64,000 nucleotides of DNA, from contig CM065377.1 in the NCBI GenBank assembly GCA_033060915.1, forward strand, positions 81,432,275 to 81,496,274, read 5' to 3'. A program made the translations under genes and the position numbers. Positions 1 through 12,069 of the stretch are shown here, in pieces. Below the pieces are notes generated by a model. The model made no database searches. It saw only the letters and a program-made list of their open reading frames with translations, and was not told where the DNA came from. This stretch comes from Euryodendron excelsum (taxonomy: Eukaryota > Streptophyta > Magnoliopsida > Ericales > Pentaphylacaceae). The stretch's first letter is position 1, and the number at the start of each line of letters is the position of its first letter.

Positions 1-370
1 AAATATTTTTATGTTCAATTTGTAAAGAAATTGTACTAGTTTTCAATTTTGTACATATTTTTAGCATATTCTTTAAATATTTATATATATGTTATAACCT
101 TGCAAAACTCATTTGAAATTATTTACTATTTTTTATAAATTTTTCAAATCATTTTTTAAAATAAATTATGAATTGTTTAATTTATTTATGAATTCTTTAA
201 ATAATTGTTTAAATATTTTTACGTTCAATTTGTAAAGAAATTGTACTATTTTTCAATTTTGTACATATTTTTAGCATATTCTTTAAATAATTATATATAT
301 GTTCTAACCTTGCCAAAATTAATTTTAAATTATTTACTATTTTTATGAATTGTTTAAACCATATACTTTA
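1..370. repeat. 210-bp AT-rich tandem duplication
   Basis: The stretch starting AAATATTTTTATGTTCAATT at position 1 recurs at 211 with few changes, and both copies run for about 150 bp through TTTAGCATATTCTTTAAATA. Up to 1.1 kb the sequence is otherwise AT-rich and I see no gene in it. Confidence 0.8.
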
Positions 371-1239
371 AATGAAATTATCAATTGTTTAAATAATTTA
401 TGAATTGTTTAAATAATTGTTAAAATAATTTTCTATTAACTTTGTAAACAGAAAATTATGAATTGTTTAATTTTATTTTTATATTACATAATTGAATTTT
501 TTCCTGCTTTTCTATTAATTTTCTGTTACTATTTTTTTATTAACATATTTTGAATATATTATTTAACATCTTATTTAAATAATTATCTACACATTTTTGT
601 TTTAATACATGTTGAATTTTTCACCTAACAAAAATATCATTACAATAACACTACATTTAATTGTTTAATACAAGAAGAAAAAAAAAATATATTAAAAAGT
701 AAATCGCCAATCACAAGTCGTAATGTCAACATTTTCAAAATTATCAATCAATAGAACTCGTTGCAACTACAAAATTATACAAAAAAAGAGAGAATGACAA
801 CTATAATTAAACTCGTTCAAACAAAAAAAACAAAACAAAAGACAAGCATTCATCATCAAAATTTTCATTCACATAAAAAATGTCCAACTAAACAAAAACA
901 AAAAAAAAGAGAGAATGACAACTACTGTCATGCTTTGCATTGATTTACAAAAATATATATACACACTTAAGTATACAAATATCAAACAAACGATAGATAT
1001 ATAGATATATATACACTTATAAGTAGAAAAACTAATATATATACACACTTATACATAGATATATATACAAAAACAATAAAATCAGAAATAGATAGGAGAG
1101 GGTTTACCTTGTGAAGTCGTAAATGACTTTCTCTCTTACAATATAGCTTCAATCAACAGACCGAACCAGAGAATCAAAGCTGAGAAGAGAAATTTCTAAG
1201 TTCTCACCACCGTTGTTAATGAATAAGCGAGGGAGGGGA

Positions 1240-1440
1240 TGATGCATATAGGGCTCAAAAACACTATATGAAAAAGCGTTTTCATAAAAAATGCTATTTG
1301 AAAAACTTTTTTTAAATGAAAACGCTATTTCAAAAAGCATTTATAACGCGCCCACATACGGTCGTACCAATACGCAATAAACACTTTTTGAATTAGCGTT
1401 TTCAATGAAAACACTTTTCCAAAAAGCACTGAACTCGACC
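1240..1440. repeat. Cluster of palindromic AAAGCGTTTTCA motifs
   Basis: AAGCGTTTTCAT, ATGAAAACGCTATTT, TTAGCGTTTTCAATGAAAAC and related words occur four to five times, in both orientations, so the block can fold on itself. It resembles the interior of a small foldback transposon, but I could not find its ends. Confidence 0.5.
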
Positions 1441-2244
1441 GACGGAATAAACTAAAAACCACGCTCAGTTCGGGAATAAAGACTATTAATAAGCCTTCTT
1501 ATGGAAATTAGCCTGACAAAGCTGGCCCAGCTGGCTACAATGTACTTTGAAGAAATAATTCCTAAAATTACACTATATATACATGCTACATGGGTGTCAA
1601 AACCTTTATTTTGGTTGACTCTAGGATAACATGTTTTTCAACTACGTACTTGAAATATATAGACTTTTCACACCCAATAACGTTTATTACTTTGGTCCCA
1701 TGCATTTGAAAACAAAAGATGATTCATAATTTCAAACTACATTATAATTGTTATTAAGACAATAAATGAGTTCTTTTTTAATCTAAATTTCGTTTGCTTA
1801 GTATGTTTTGCGTTTGAAAATAATCAAAATCGATCAAAAATCTCATCATCTGTTAGGTGGGGCAACCAACCGACCAAGTTGAATTCATCTAGCCCTCCGA
1901 ATTTACATTTTACAAATTCTAATGGAAGGAAGGAAAGAAGACGCTAAAATCTAAAATTACTGTGCACGCTTAATATCATGAAACAAAGTAGTAGTAAAGT
2001 AGTGCGTAGGTAATATCTTCACATTACCAAGTTTTTTAAAATTCCTTCCCTTAAACTTGCTCTGGAATTCATGAAAGTTAGCTTCACTACTACTACAATC
2101 ACCCAATTAACCAGGCTCCGTATATTTGTGTCGCTAGCTAGCTAGCTAACCAACAGTTTATGATGATCATGATATATACCCATTATTGGATCTCGATGAT
2201 CAGTCCTTTGTGCGCTCCAAAAGCCCCCTCTTGCCCTCTCACCT

Positions 2245-2281
2245 TCTTATTCTTATTCTTATTATTATTATTATTATTATT
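2245..2281. repeat. TTA/CTTATT microsatellite
   Basis: Three CTTATT units run into about eight ATT triplets. Confidence 0.85.
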
Positions 2282-2341
2282 TGACAATACTCGAGATGTC
2301 TCTGCATCCAAAAATTATCCAGTGCATCTGTAGCATCACGT

Positions 2342-2925
2342 TGTTGGTGCAAATTTTTGTAGAAAAAAAAGATCGTGAATGGTTTCTTCAAGGTACGATA
2401 TAATATTATTTTTCTTAAGACGATATTCGCCTCACCAATTTAATGAATCTGGCGTGTACCAAGTTAATGACGAATCGTCTCCAAGATACAATAAAGTTTA
2501 AATATTCTGTAATCTAACTGCGTATTACACAAACGAAATCAAAACCGAATACCTTCGGATTTTGCAAATCTGCTAAGAATCTAGAATTTTATTTCTGCAT
2601 TAAACAGATTCTAGCAATAATGAATATAAGGACTAATAATAAAACTTCTAGAGAGAGAAATTGATGCATAGGAACATCTATATTATCCGTATCTAGTGGT
2701 CTAATGAAATTACCATTATATAGACTCAAAGGTGCCTATTAGGAATAGATATGTCCATTAGAATTCAAATATTCTAACCACCATCTCCACATTTAAATGT
2801 GGCTACTTGATCACACCTTTACAATTTAAATATGTAGATTGCACCTCTCCAACATGTAAAAACTTTAACTAAAATCATCTAATTGAAAATATATATATTT
2901 TGAAAATATTTTCAACAATCCTACA
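2342..2925 (-). repeat. Copia-type LTR, copy 1
   Basis: A 584-bp block that reads TGTTGGTG...CCTACA on the plus strand, with TG and CA ends, and recurs at 15407-15961 at high similarity. The antisense Copia RNase H remnant next to it (3690-4125) suggests that it is that element's 3' LTR, read on the minus strand. No matching target-site duplication was seen. Confidence 0.6.
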
Positions 2926-3689
2926 CCATTTTCAAAATAATTTGAAAAAACACTTCTTTGCCATGCAAAGAAAACTAATGTATAAATAAATGTATCTTAT
3001 GGAATTAAACCTTCACTTAGTGATAACAAATCAAGTTTAACAAGGATGGTACAGTAGACAAGATTTGAACTTGCAATCTTATATAGTTAACCAGTCATGT
3101 CTCACACACCAGTTTCCTCTTCTTTAGGTAAATTCATAAAAGCCGACACGTGAATTGACATTGTGTAATATCTTGTTTCATGAGTGTTTTAGAGATTGCC
3201 CAGTCATCATAGACGGTGGCACCACCTTCGATACTCGTATAGGTAGATTTATCTGAAGTATTTCAGTAACTTAAACACTCCAACACAATTGTTATAAGCC
3301 TATTAAGAGCATATTGCTCAATCTTCCCTTTATATATTACTGGTACCAAACACTTTTTTCTTGGGATGAAAATTTTGTATAGTGCTTGCAGTCACTACAT
3401 CTAATGTACTTTAGCTTATTAAACTTAAAACTTGATATTTCAAGCGTTGAGTCGAGTTTCCATCAGTGGTGGCTAATCATGTGGGCTAAAATTCCATCCC
3501 CCTTGATGTTTTCCATATCAAATCCCTTACGAGTCTTTTAGTTAGTTGATATATGTGCCAAGTTTTGGCATTATCTCACAAAGTCAATAGTATTGACTTA
3601 ATAGTTGGCCATTGTCTCATATAACCAAGCCTTAGGCTAATGTGTTTAGACTTATCATAATAAGTTTGGCTACAATGCAATCAAACTAG

Positions 3690-4125
3690 GAAATTCCAAT
3701 ATCCAATTCTTAAATCACTTTGCCTCTTTGTTTCAAAAAGCCAAAAACTACAAACTTATTCACTATGATAAGGTTTGTAATCAACACTTATTTCTTGGAA
3801 CCTAGGAAATTACTCCACCACCAAGAATAAAAATCTTACCCATTAGTTGATGTAAGATCATCCTGTTCAGTTACCTAACTGGCGTCATTGCATCCCTTTG
3901 AAACTGTAGGATACTCACTGTAACATAGACTATAGTCCATGGTTTCTTTTGAATGTTTCAAAATTCTAGTTATAGTATTCCAATAAAAATGCTAGAATTA
4001 CAAGTAAATTTACTATGATTATGCAATATTAGGTCATGCACATGTTATAACATGCATCAAATGACCAATTACTTTAGCATATTCAATTGATCAATACCAC
4101 TACAGGTACTAGGAAACTGATTACA
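3690..4125 (-). pseudogene. Antisense Copia RT-end/RNase H remnant
   Basis: The minus strand encodes, with stops and shifts, the Copia segment from the RT end (EYAKVIGHLM, ITRILKHSKETMDYSLCY) into RNase H (CNDAS, STNGKIFILGGGVIS). The region 2926-3690 between it and the LTR carries no clear coding similarity. Gag, integrase and most of RT are missing. Confidence 0.7.
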
Positions 4126-4479
4126 CTGTTAAAAGTGTAACTTATTCGCTTCAATTTGTACTTTGTTAGCTTTAGAATAATGTTAGATTTATGTTTGTAA
4201 TCTAATAAAGTTTATTTGGATATTATGTATGGTTTTAGAGTGAATCGGAGCATTCCAGAGTGTTTGGGAGCATTCGAAAGAGAAACCAGGACAAAGAAGT
4301 AAAATTGGCCAAACTTGACAAGAATGTCCCAACATGTGTTCGATATCCCAGAGTGATGTAAGAATGTTCGGACATATGTCCGGACACCTTGGGAAACTTC
4401 AGAGCCTTGAATCAAGAACAAAGTTAGGATGTCCAGACACATGTTCAGACACCTCTGGGAATGTGAGGAATGTTTGGAC

Positions 4480-4610
4480 TTTTAGAAATTTATACTAAAA
4501 GACATGCTTTGTGTAATGACTTTAGTATTTATTAATAAATTGGTTATTCCATTTTAATGAGAATCTGTGTAAACAATGTTTGCCTTACGTTATTTATTTA
4601 ATGATTATGT
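4480..4610 (+). repeat. Copia LTR fragment (5' copy)
   Basis: About 130 bp (TTAGAAATTTATACTAAAAG to GATTATGTG) repeats at 4961-5090 with few differences. It runs straight into RNase H coding sequence, so gag, integrase and RT have been deleted. Confidence 0.65.
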
Positions 4611-4957
4611 GGCAGCCTCTGAGGCAGCCAAGAGGGCCGTTTAGCTTAGGAACTTTCTGTTAGATCGAGGAGAGGTACCTTCAGCACAATCGCTTATTAC
4701 ATTTATTGTGATAATATCGAGGCAATTGATAACTCGAAGGAACCTAGAACCTACAAGAGGGCAAAACACATCGAGCATAAGTATCATCTGATACGAGACA
4801 TAATGCACAGAGGTGATGTGATGGTTACTAAGATTGCACTAGCAGACAACCTAACTAACTCTTTTACAAAAAGTTTACTGGCTAAGACTTTGATAGTTAT
4901 TTAGAGGGGATGAGACTTAGATGTATTACTGGATGGCTTTGAGTCTAAGTGAGAGAT
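4611..4957 (+). pseudogene. Copia RNase H remnant
   Basis: The plus strand reads AASEAAKRAV, then RNFLLD, CDNIEAIDNSKEP, KRAKHIEHKYHLIRDIMHRG and ALADNLTNSFTKSL, the C-terminal end of a Copia polyprotein. Stops are present. A purine-rich AAGTGAGAGAT precedes the 3' LTR. Confidence 0.8.
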
Positions 4958-5510
4958 TGTTAGAGATTTGTACTAAAGGACATGTTTTGTGTAATTACTT
5001 TAGTATTTATTAATAAATTGGTTATTCTAGTTTAATGAGAATCTGTATTAATAATATTTGCCTTGCGTTATTTATTTATTGATTATGCATGTGTGTCTCT
5101 TATTCTATATAGTAGATGATTTGTTGTGTAGAGTATGGTTTACACACGGAAGATCAGATCAACGGTTCTTATAGAATATAAGCTTATAGTTCACAGTCTT
5201 AGATGGATCTGGACACACCATCAGTAGGACTGTAGCACAAGATTTTAATAGTTTTGTCTTGATTATAGGAAATAGTACAGTTCCAATTCCTTGCATTAGT
5301 ACACTTTGTGTGTATTGAACATGATCGTGTTGAGGTAATTATTTTTATACTGACTATATAAAATAATTAATACCTCATGATTATTATGAGTGCTTATACT
5401 CTTAATCCTAATATAATAAATAGACACGTGCCTGTAGTGTTTATTGTTTTGATTCACAGAAGAGTGAGATTCTTTGTAAGTTAATAAACTCAGTGAGTTG
5501 GACAATAACA
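4958..5510 (+). repeat. Copia 3' LTR, end uncertain
   Basis: It starts TGTTAGAGATTTGTAC directly after the purine tract, and its first 130 bp match 4480-4610. The right end is not defined; no second LTR copy exists to compare beyond 4610. Confidence 0.55.
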
Positions 5511-5729
5511 TTATGTGTATGGTGAATATTAATTATTGATAGAATTCATGTCCCAATATAGGAATTGATGATACCCCATTGAGGAAGCTTATAAGTTTTG
5601 ATTATATCAAACCCTACGGATAAATTATGAATCCGACATATCAAATAAGTAAGTGGAATGTATCCAAGAATAAAATAAGTCCATTAAATTTTATTGTCAG
5701 TAATTTAAAATAAACGGCTATATATGATT

Positions 5730-8230
5730 TTAATGTGGGGAGATAAAGTTGAAGATTAGATTTTATTTCAAAAAATAGATGATTTGATTTGTTTCCAAAA
5801 TTGGTGGATTGGATTTGGTTTCCTAAATTAGAAGATTTGTTCTAGTTTTCTAAATTGAAAAATTGGATTTAATATGGAATTGGAAAGATTTGATTTTTGA
5901 AAATCTCGTATTTGGAAACTTATGATTTGGTGTAGACAAGAGGTCTTGGAGATCTAAGATTTGATATAGAAAATAGTTTTGAAAACCTATGGTTTGAGGC
6001 AAAATAGGAAGCCATAATTTTAGGAAAGGGAGCTAGGGTTTTCTAACCATGGGTTCTAGGGCTTTACTTGGACTCCAAGAAAGGAGTTTTTGGAAAGGAG
6101 ATCTTTGAAAAGACTTTTTAGGAAAGAGATTTTTTAAAAGAGTTTTTGGGAAGAGATTTATGAAAAGAGTTTTTAAAAAGAGATTTTGAAAATAATTTGG
6201 AAAGAGATTTGAATATAGAATTTTACAAGTCTTTTAAATATCTCATTTTCCTAAAACGATTCTAACCATGAAAAGATTAGAACCATTCTAGGATTGTGAT
6301 TTTGAAAACAACAATTATTTGAAGTATGGACCATAATGATCCCATTAAATATCACAGTTTCCTAAAACACCCCTCACCATGGAATGGCTAGAACCATCTT
6401 AAGATTGTGGTTTTGATAAAAAAAAATTAGGGTTTACACCCAAAATATGAACCTTGATAGTTACATTGAATATTACACTTTCCTAAAATAACCCTAATTA
6501 TGGAATGGCTAGAATCACTTTAGGATTGTGATTTTGAAAAACAAGTTTGAAATAGAAGATTTTGAGTGCAAGTTTTGAAAGAGAGTTTTGATGCAAGTTT
6601 GAAAACAATTTCGAAAACAAATTTGAATAGATATATGAATACGATATGCACAATGCAAAAAGGGTCGTGAACATACAAGGTTAGGTTTCATCACATAATC
6701 AAGTGGGCGGAACCCACACCATCAAGGGTTGAATTTGAAGAAAACCCTTAACATGGTGACCTTCAACAATTCTTCCTAGGCATGAATCAGGGAGTTCCTT
6801 GTTTCAAGCATGCAAGAAAGGGAGGTAAAAGATAGGGAATTAAACAGAAAAAAACTCAAGTGAGTTAAGAGAGAGAAGAGAGAGAGGGGAGCTATATAAA
6901 AATAAATCGAAAGCCTACCTGGTCTTTTTCTTGCTTTGATTTCCTTGTTTGCTTCACTTTACTCGAACCTTGAGAGTTTCTAAGTTGCAACACTTTGAGT
7001 TTTCAATGGAGGTTTTGGAGACTTGTGTTTGAGTGTATGAGATGTATAGATGCTAGGGTTTGAGTGTATAAAGACTAAGGTTTGAAAAGGCTTGAGAGGG
7101 CTAAGATTTGGAAAAACTTCGAGCTTTGGATTTCGAAAGACAGCATTTTTGGACTGAGTTTACGAACCCTTTTTACACGGGGAGGTTTGTATTTATAGAC
7201 AAACAAAATAACCTTTGCACCAGTCGCAGTGGCGCTAGGGCAAAAAATACATTAGCGCCACTAGGAGTGGCACCAGGCCATTTATTGGCTTACAGTGGCG
7301 CTAGCCACTTAGGAAAGTTTTAAGGTGGTAAAAAACATATCTTTCGACCCTTGATATGCAAGACAAAAGATTTAGGCGTCTATCCTAGTGACTACCATGC
7401 AATTTTTAGCGTGGTTCTATTAAAAGTGATTCCGGAAAGTCCGAGAATGATCTGGAAGGTTCTAAATAACCAGACTTGGTCAAGAATGGTCGGGAACTCT
7501 TAAGAGAGTGTCTCGGAGGTAACTGGCTTGAGAAACAATGTTGGAATAGTTGAAAAGGTCAACCGGCCCACTAGGGACAAAACGATCAATTAAATCGAAA
7601 AAACTCCAGAATGGACTTGGAGTGACCCATGAGAAGGCTTGATGGTTGGGAACACTATTGAGAGTGTTCTGAGAGGTTACCGATTCGATACTCAAAGCCA
7701 GCGTGGTTGAAAAAAGTGACTGGCCCACTAGGGGCAAAACGGTCATTTTGCACCAGTGTTGCTGGAATGAACTCGGAATGATCCAGAAAGGTGTTAGAAG
7801 ATTGAAAATATAATTAAAAGTATCTTTAAAAGGTTACCGGTTTGATACCCAGAGCCGTTGTGGTCCCCGAAGGCGATTGGATGCTTAGGGGCAGAATGGT
7901 TATTTTGACTGGATGCTCCCGGAATCGATCCGGAAGCGAATGGAAGGCACTAGAAAGTGCTGGATTATCTCTGGGACAACCTTGGAAGGGTGAGTCTATT
8001 GCTCTAAGGTCTTAGGTATTTTTTAAGAAGAGTGCCATATTGAATTAGACTAGGATGATGCCTCAAGGGCATTTTGGTCATTTAGTTTCCAGCAGGCTCG
8101 ACGACCTCGGGAAGTGACCTATAGACTAGATTGGAGTTTAGAGGGCGGGATAGAGTCTGAATATGCATGTGATGTTCAAAAGTGAGCTCAGTTGGACAAG
8201 AGATCGCCGAGCGGGCAAAAATGGGGTGCT
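5730..8230. repeat. Repeat-rich block with three short tandem arrays
   Basis: No gene is visible. It contains (a) purine-rich units like GGAAAGAGATTTTTGAAAAG (6080-6230); (b) three copies of about 117 bp around TTTCCTAAAAC...GGATTGTGATTTTGAAAA (6236-6545); (c) GTGGCGCTAG palindromes (7205-7310); (d) about four units of about 157 bp (7420-8100) marked by AGGGGCAAAACGGTCATTTT. This looks like a long LTR or untranslated part of a retroelement; the family is not recognised. Confidence 0.6.
7420..8100. repeat. 157-bp degenerate tandem array
   Basis: Marker words AGGGACAAAACG (7573), AGGGGCAAAACGG (7730), AGGGGCAGAATGG (7887) and AGGGCATTTTGG (8066) are spaced 157, 157 and 179 bp apart. The units also share GAGGTTACCGGTTTGATAC-like sequence. 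Confidence 0.75.
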
Positions 8231-8639
8231 TACAATAATAAGGAGAAGTTGATTGATGTGGATGCTACTGCGCAAAAGAGTACATCTATTGATATCTAAC
8301 ACATTATATGATTGTATCCATTATATTATTGCATGCAATTGCCTGCCCAAAGGAGGTTATTGCATGTTTTAATGACACAGATGACATTTGGTGATTGACC
8401 TGAGAATGCTTGTTTTTAAGATGTTTAGTCTACCCAAAGAAGACTAACTTGTTAGATACTTAGGCATTCTCATGTGGTAGTTAGCCGTAAGGGACCCCAT
8501 AGCATGTTGTGTTCTCTGCCCAAAAAGAAAATGATAATGATGCATTGGGCTACCCTATTATTTATACTTGATTATGTTTAAAGCATATAACGATTGTTTA
8601 TTTTTCTCATTAAGCTAATTTGTTGCTTCTTGTATTTTT

Positions 8640-9560
8640 CATGTATAGTTTCTTTTATAGTTAACAATAATACTACGACAGTTGTGTTGTTGAATGGATC
8701 GAACTATAAGAAGTGGAACCAGGATATTAAGTTCACTTTAGGGATTGTAGATGTGGATTTGGCTTTAAGAGAAGCTGCTCCAGCTGCTCTCATGGCTACT
8801 AGTACGACCAACAAGAAGGAGTATCATGCAAAGTAGGACAGATCCAATAGGCTGAGTCTCATAGCCATAAAAAGGTCTATTTTTTAACATCTCTTAAGTG
8901 GTTTACCTGAGACTAACAATGCAAATGAGCTTTTCGATGCTGTGGGATAGAGATACCACGTATCGAATAAGGCTTAGGTTGGATCCCTAATGAATGAGCT
9001 CACTAGTTTGAGGTATGATAGCCAATTTAGGGTGAAGGAGTACATCCTTAAGCTTGTTTTCATCCAAACCAAACTTAAGAGTCTTAATGTTACAATCCCA
9101 GATAACTTTGTAGTCCACCATGCTCTAAATACCATACCACCAGACTTTAGCTAAATCAAGACTACCTATAACACTCAAAATGAATCTTAGACCATTAATG
9201 ACCTCATTACCAAATGTGTCTTAAAGGAGGAGAAACTTAAAAGGGAAAAGAATGAGTTTGTTTTGTTTGTCTCTTATTCTAAGACCCATCCTGGTCAGGG
9301 TAAGGGAAATAGGAAGAACCACAAGAAATCTAAGACTCATCACTCTTCTCATAAGGGTCAGTACAACAAAAGGCAATATAAAGAAAATGGTCGGACCAAC
9401 AATGCTTTAGCTTCCAATGATGTCATTAAAAATGTATTCAAGTGTTACTTCTGTGACAAAAAAAGGCCACATGAAGAAGAATTGCACTAAGTACAAGTCT
9501 TGGTTAGATGAAAAGAAATAGGGAGGAGGTAACTCACTTGCTTTAGTTTGTTTTGAATCC
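8640..9560 (+). pseudogene. Copia gag with frameshifted zinc knuckle
   Basis: It starts NNNTTTVVLLNGSNYKKWNQ, the UBN2-type gag of Copia. Several stops follow. The CX2CX4HX4C knuckle is visible only across a +1 shift: CYFC is read before, and GHMKKNC after, a run of seven A at about 9459. Confidence 0.8.
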
Positions 9561-9589
9561 AATTTAGATAATGTCCCATTAAATTTTTG

Positions 9590-9925
9590 GTGGTTTGACG
9601 GTGCTGCAACTATTCATGTTGCTATGTCATTGCAGGGGTTCAAAAGCAAACAGAAGCCAAGTAAGACTGAGGAAAAGCTTAAAGTAAGAGTTGATGCAGT
9701 AATCGGGATTGAGTCTATAAGAGGGGTTGTTTTAATTTTAGAGTCTGGTTTACAACTTGTTTTGAAAAACACTGCTTATGTACCGTCTTTTAGACAGAAT
9801 TTGATTTTTATTTCTTCTTTAGACAAATTGGATATGATTTTCAATTTCAAAATGGCATGGCTGATTTCTTTCATAATTCCAAAATTGTTGGCCATTGGTT
9901 TTTATCTGATGGATTATGCAGATTG
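9590..9925 (+). pseudogene. Copia protease remnant
   Basis: WWFDGAATIHVA stands where Copia proteases have W-x-D-S-G-A-T, so the active-site loop is altered. LKNTAYVPSFRQNLIFISSL follows, as usual for this region. Confidence 0.7.
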
Positions 9926-9973
9926 AAATTGAAATAGAATAATGAGTATGCCTCATTCCATGTTGAAAATAGT

Positions 9974-10930
9974 GTGTCCAAGAGACTTAGAATAAAATGC
10001 CTGTCTTTCATGTTACGCCATAAGCGTCTAGGTCATATTTCTAAAGAAAGAATTCAAAGGCTAATTCAAGATAACATTCTTCTACCACTTGATTTTGGAG
10101 ACCTAGAGACTTGTGTTGACTATATTCGTGAAAAATTAACTAAGACTAAGAAGAAATGTTCAACACGAAGTTGTGACCTTTTAGAGGTTATACACATTGA
10201 TATTAGTGGACCTTATTCCTTTACTTTTTGTGAAAATAAATATTTTCTAACCTTCATTGATGATTTCTCTCGTTATAGTGTTTACCTAATTAAAGAGAAA
10301 TCTGATGCATTTGAAAAGTTCAAAAATTTTAAAACAGAGATAGAGAATCAATTAACCAAAAGGATTAAGGTTATTAGGTCTGACCGTGGTGGTGAGTATT
10401 ATGGCAGACATGATGCTAATAGATAGCATATGAGACCATTTTCCAAATACTTATAATATTGTGGGATTGGGCAAGCGTAATTGCACCCTTAAGGATATGA
10501 TGAGAGGTATGATAAATCGTAGTAATTTGTTTTTTTTATCTTTGGGGTGACGCCACTAAGTCTACCTTATACATTCTCAATAGGGTTCCTAGCAAGTCTG
10601 TTCCTAAAACCCCTTTTGAATTGTGGACTGGTAGAAAACCTAGTCTTAACCATTTCTGTGTTTGGGGTTATCCGACAGAAGTTAGAATTTATAATCCTTC
10701 TGAAAGAAAAATTGACCCTAGGACCACTTGTTGTTATTTCATTGGGTATCCAGGATCATTCTAAAGAATACAGGTTTTACTGTCCTACATCGGGTGCTAG
10801 AATTATTGAATCTCAGACAGCTAAGTTTTTAGAGCTTGATACTACTGATTTGGAGATATCACTGCACATTGATGAGGATAGGCCTAGTGAGGTAATGTCT
10901 ATTCCCTTGCCTACTATCTAGCATAGTGTT
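9974..10930 (+). pseudogene. Copia integrase remnant
   Basis: The best-preserved part. HKRLGHISKERIQRLI is the start of the zinc-binding domain; HIDISGPYSF and FLTFIDDFSRY, then VIRSDRGGEYYG, carry two catalytic Asp residues. A stop at about 10424 ends the frame, and the C-terminal part continues in other frames. Confidence 0.85.
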
Positions 10931-11174
10931 GTGCCTATACTTGTGGAAGTTGTTGATCATGAGCAGTTGGGGATTCATGCAGCCATACTTAATGCTCATG
11001 ATCCTATTGAGCCTATTCCAGCAGTACCTGTGAGGAGATCTGTGAGACAGAGGAGACCTGCCATTTCAAATGAGTGTATCTTGGTGAGAGTGATTTTGAT
11101 GTGGGTCTTATGGTTAATTTAGTGACCTATGCCAGTGTTGTTTGAGTCTCTAGTTCAGCATGTAGGTAGATGCT

Positions 11175-12069
11175 ATGACAGATGAGACGCAATTGATGGC
11201 ACATAATGGAGTATGGGAGCTCGTTGATCTTCCAGTTGATTGTAAGCCCATTGGTTGCAAATGGGTGTTTAAAACCAAAGAAGACTCTAAGGGGCGTGTA
11301 AAGCATTTTAAGGCTAGATTAGTTGCTAAGGGGTTCACTCAAAAGGAAAGTATTGATTATAATGAAACTTTTTCTCTTGTTTCATCTACGGACTCATTCA
11401 GAATTATCATGGTTCTGGTGGCTCATTATTACTTAGAGCTTCATCAGATGGATGTCAAGACTGCTTTTCTAAATGGTGGCCTTGATGAGAAAATTTATAT
11501 GGCACAGCCTGATGTGCAAATTGCAAAATTCCATCTATGGCTTGAAGCAAGCATCGCACCAGTGGTACTTAAAATTTGATGAGATTGTCATTTCCTTGGG
11601 TTTTGTGGAGAGCAATATTGATCAGTGCATATATCTCAAGGTTAGTGGGACGAAATTTATTTTCCTTGTTCTTTAAGTTGATGATATCCTACTTGCGAGC
11701 AGTGATTTGGGTCTTTTGCATGAGACTAAGATGTTATTATCCAACACCTTCGACATGAAAGATCTTGGAAAGGTTTTTTTTTTTTAAGACATTGAGATCA
11801 TTTGTGATAGATCTCGTGGTGTGTTGGGCTGTCTCAAAAAGGATACATCAATCGTGTGTTTGAGAGGTTTAATATGCATGATTGTAGACATGGGAATATT
11901 CCTATTACCAAGGGTGACAAATTTAGTAAAAATCAAAGTCCTAAGAATGACATAAAAGTGAAATCCATGTAAAACATACCATATGCTAGTACAATTGGCA
12001 ATCTCATATATGCACAGATATGTACTAGGTCAGATATAACTTTTGTTGTGGGTGTTCTTGGGAGGTATT
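11175..12069 (+). pseudogene. Copia reverse transcriptase remnant
   Basis: NGVWELVDLP, CKWVFKTKEDSKGRVKHFKA, LVAKGFTQ and HQMDVKTAFLNG are typical. The YVDD box has lost its Tyr to a stop (LVL*VDDILLA at about 11675). The region ends abruptly at GVLGRY, where unrelated DNA begins. Confidence 0.88.

Noticed and set aside
7480..7746. 88-codon minus-strand ORF
   Set aside because: It lies within the 157-bp tandem array and reflects the repeat, not a protein.
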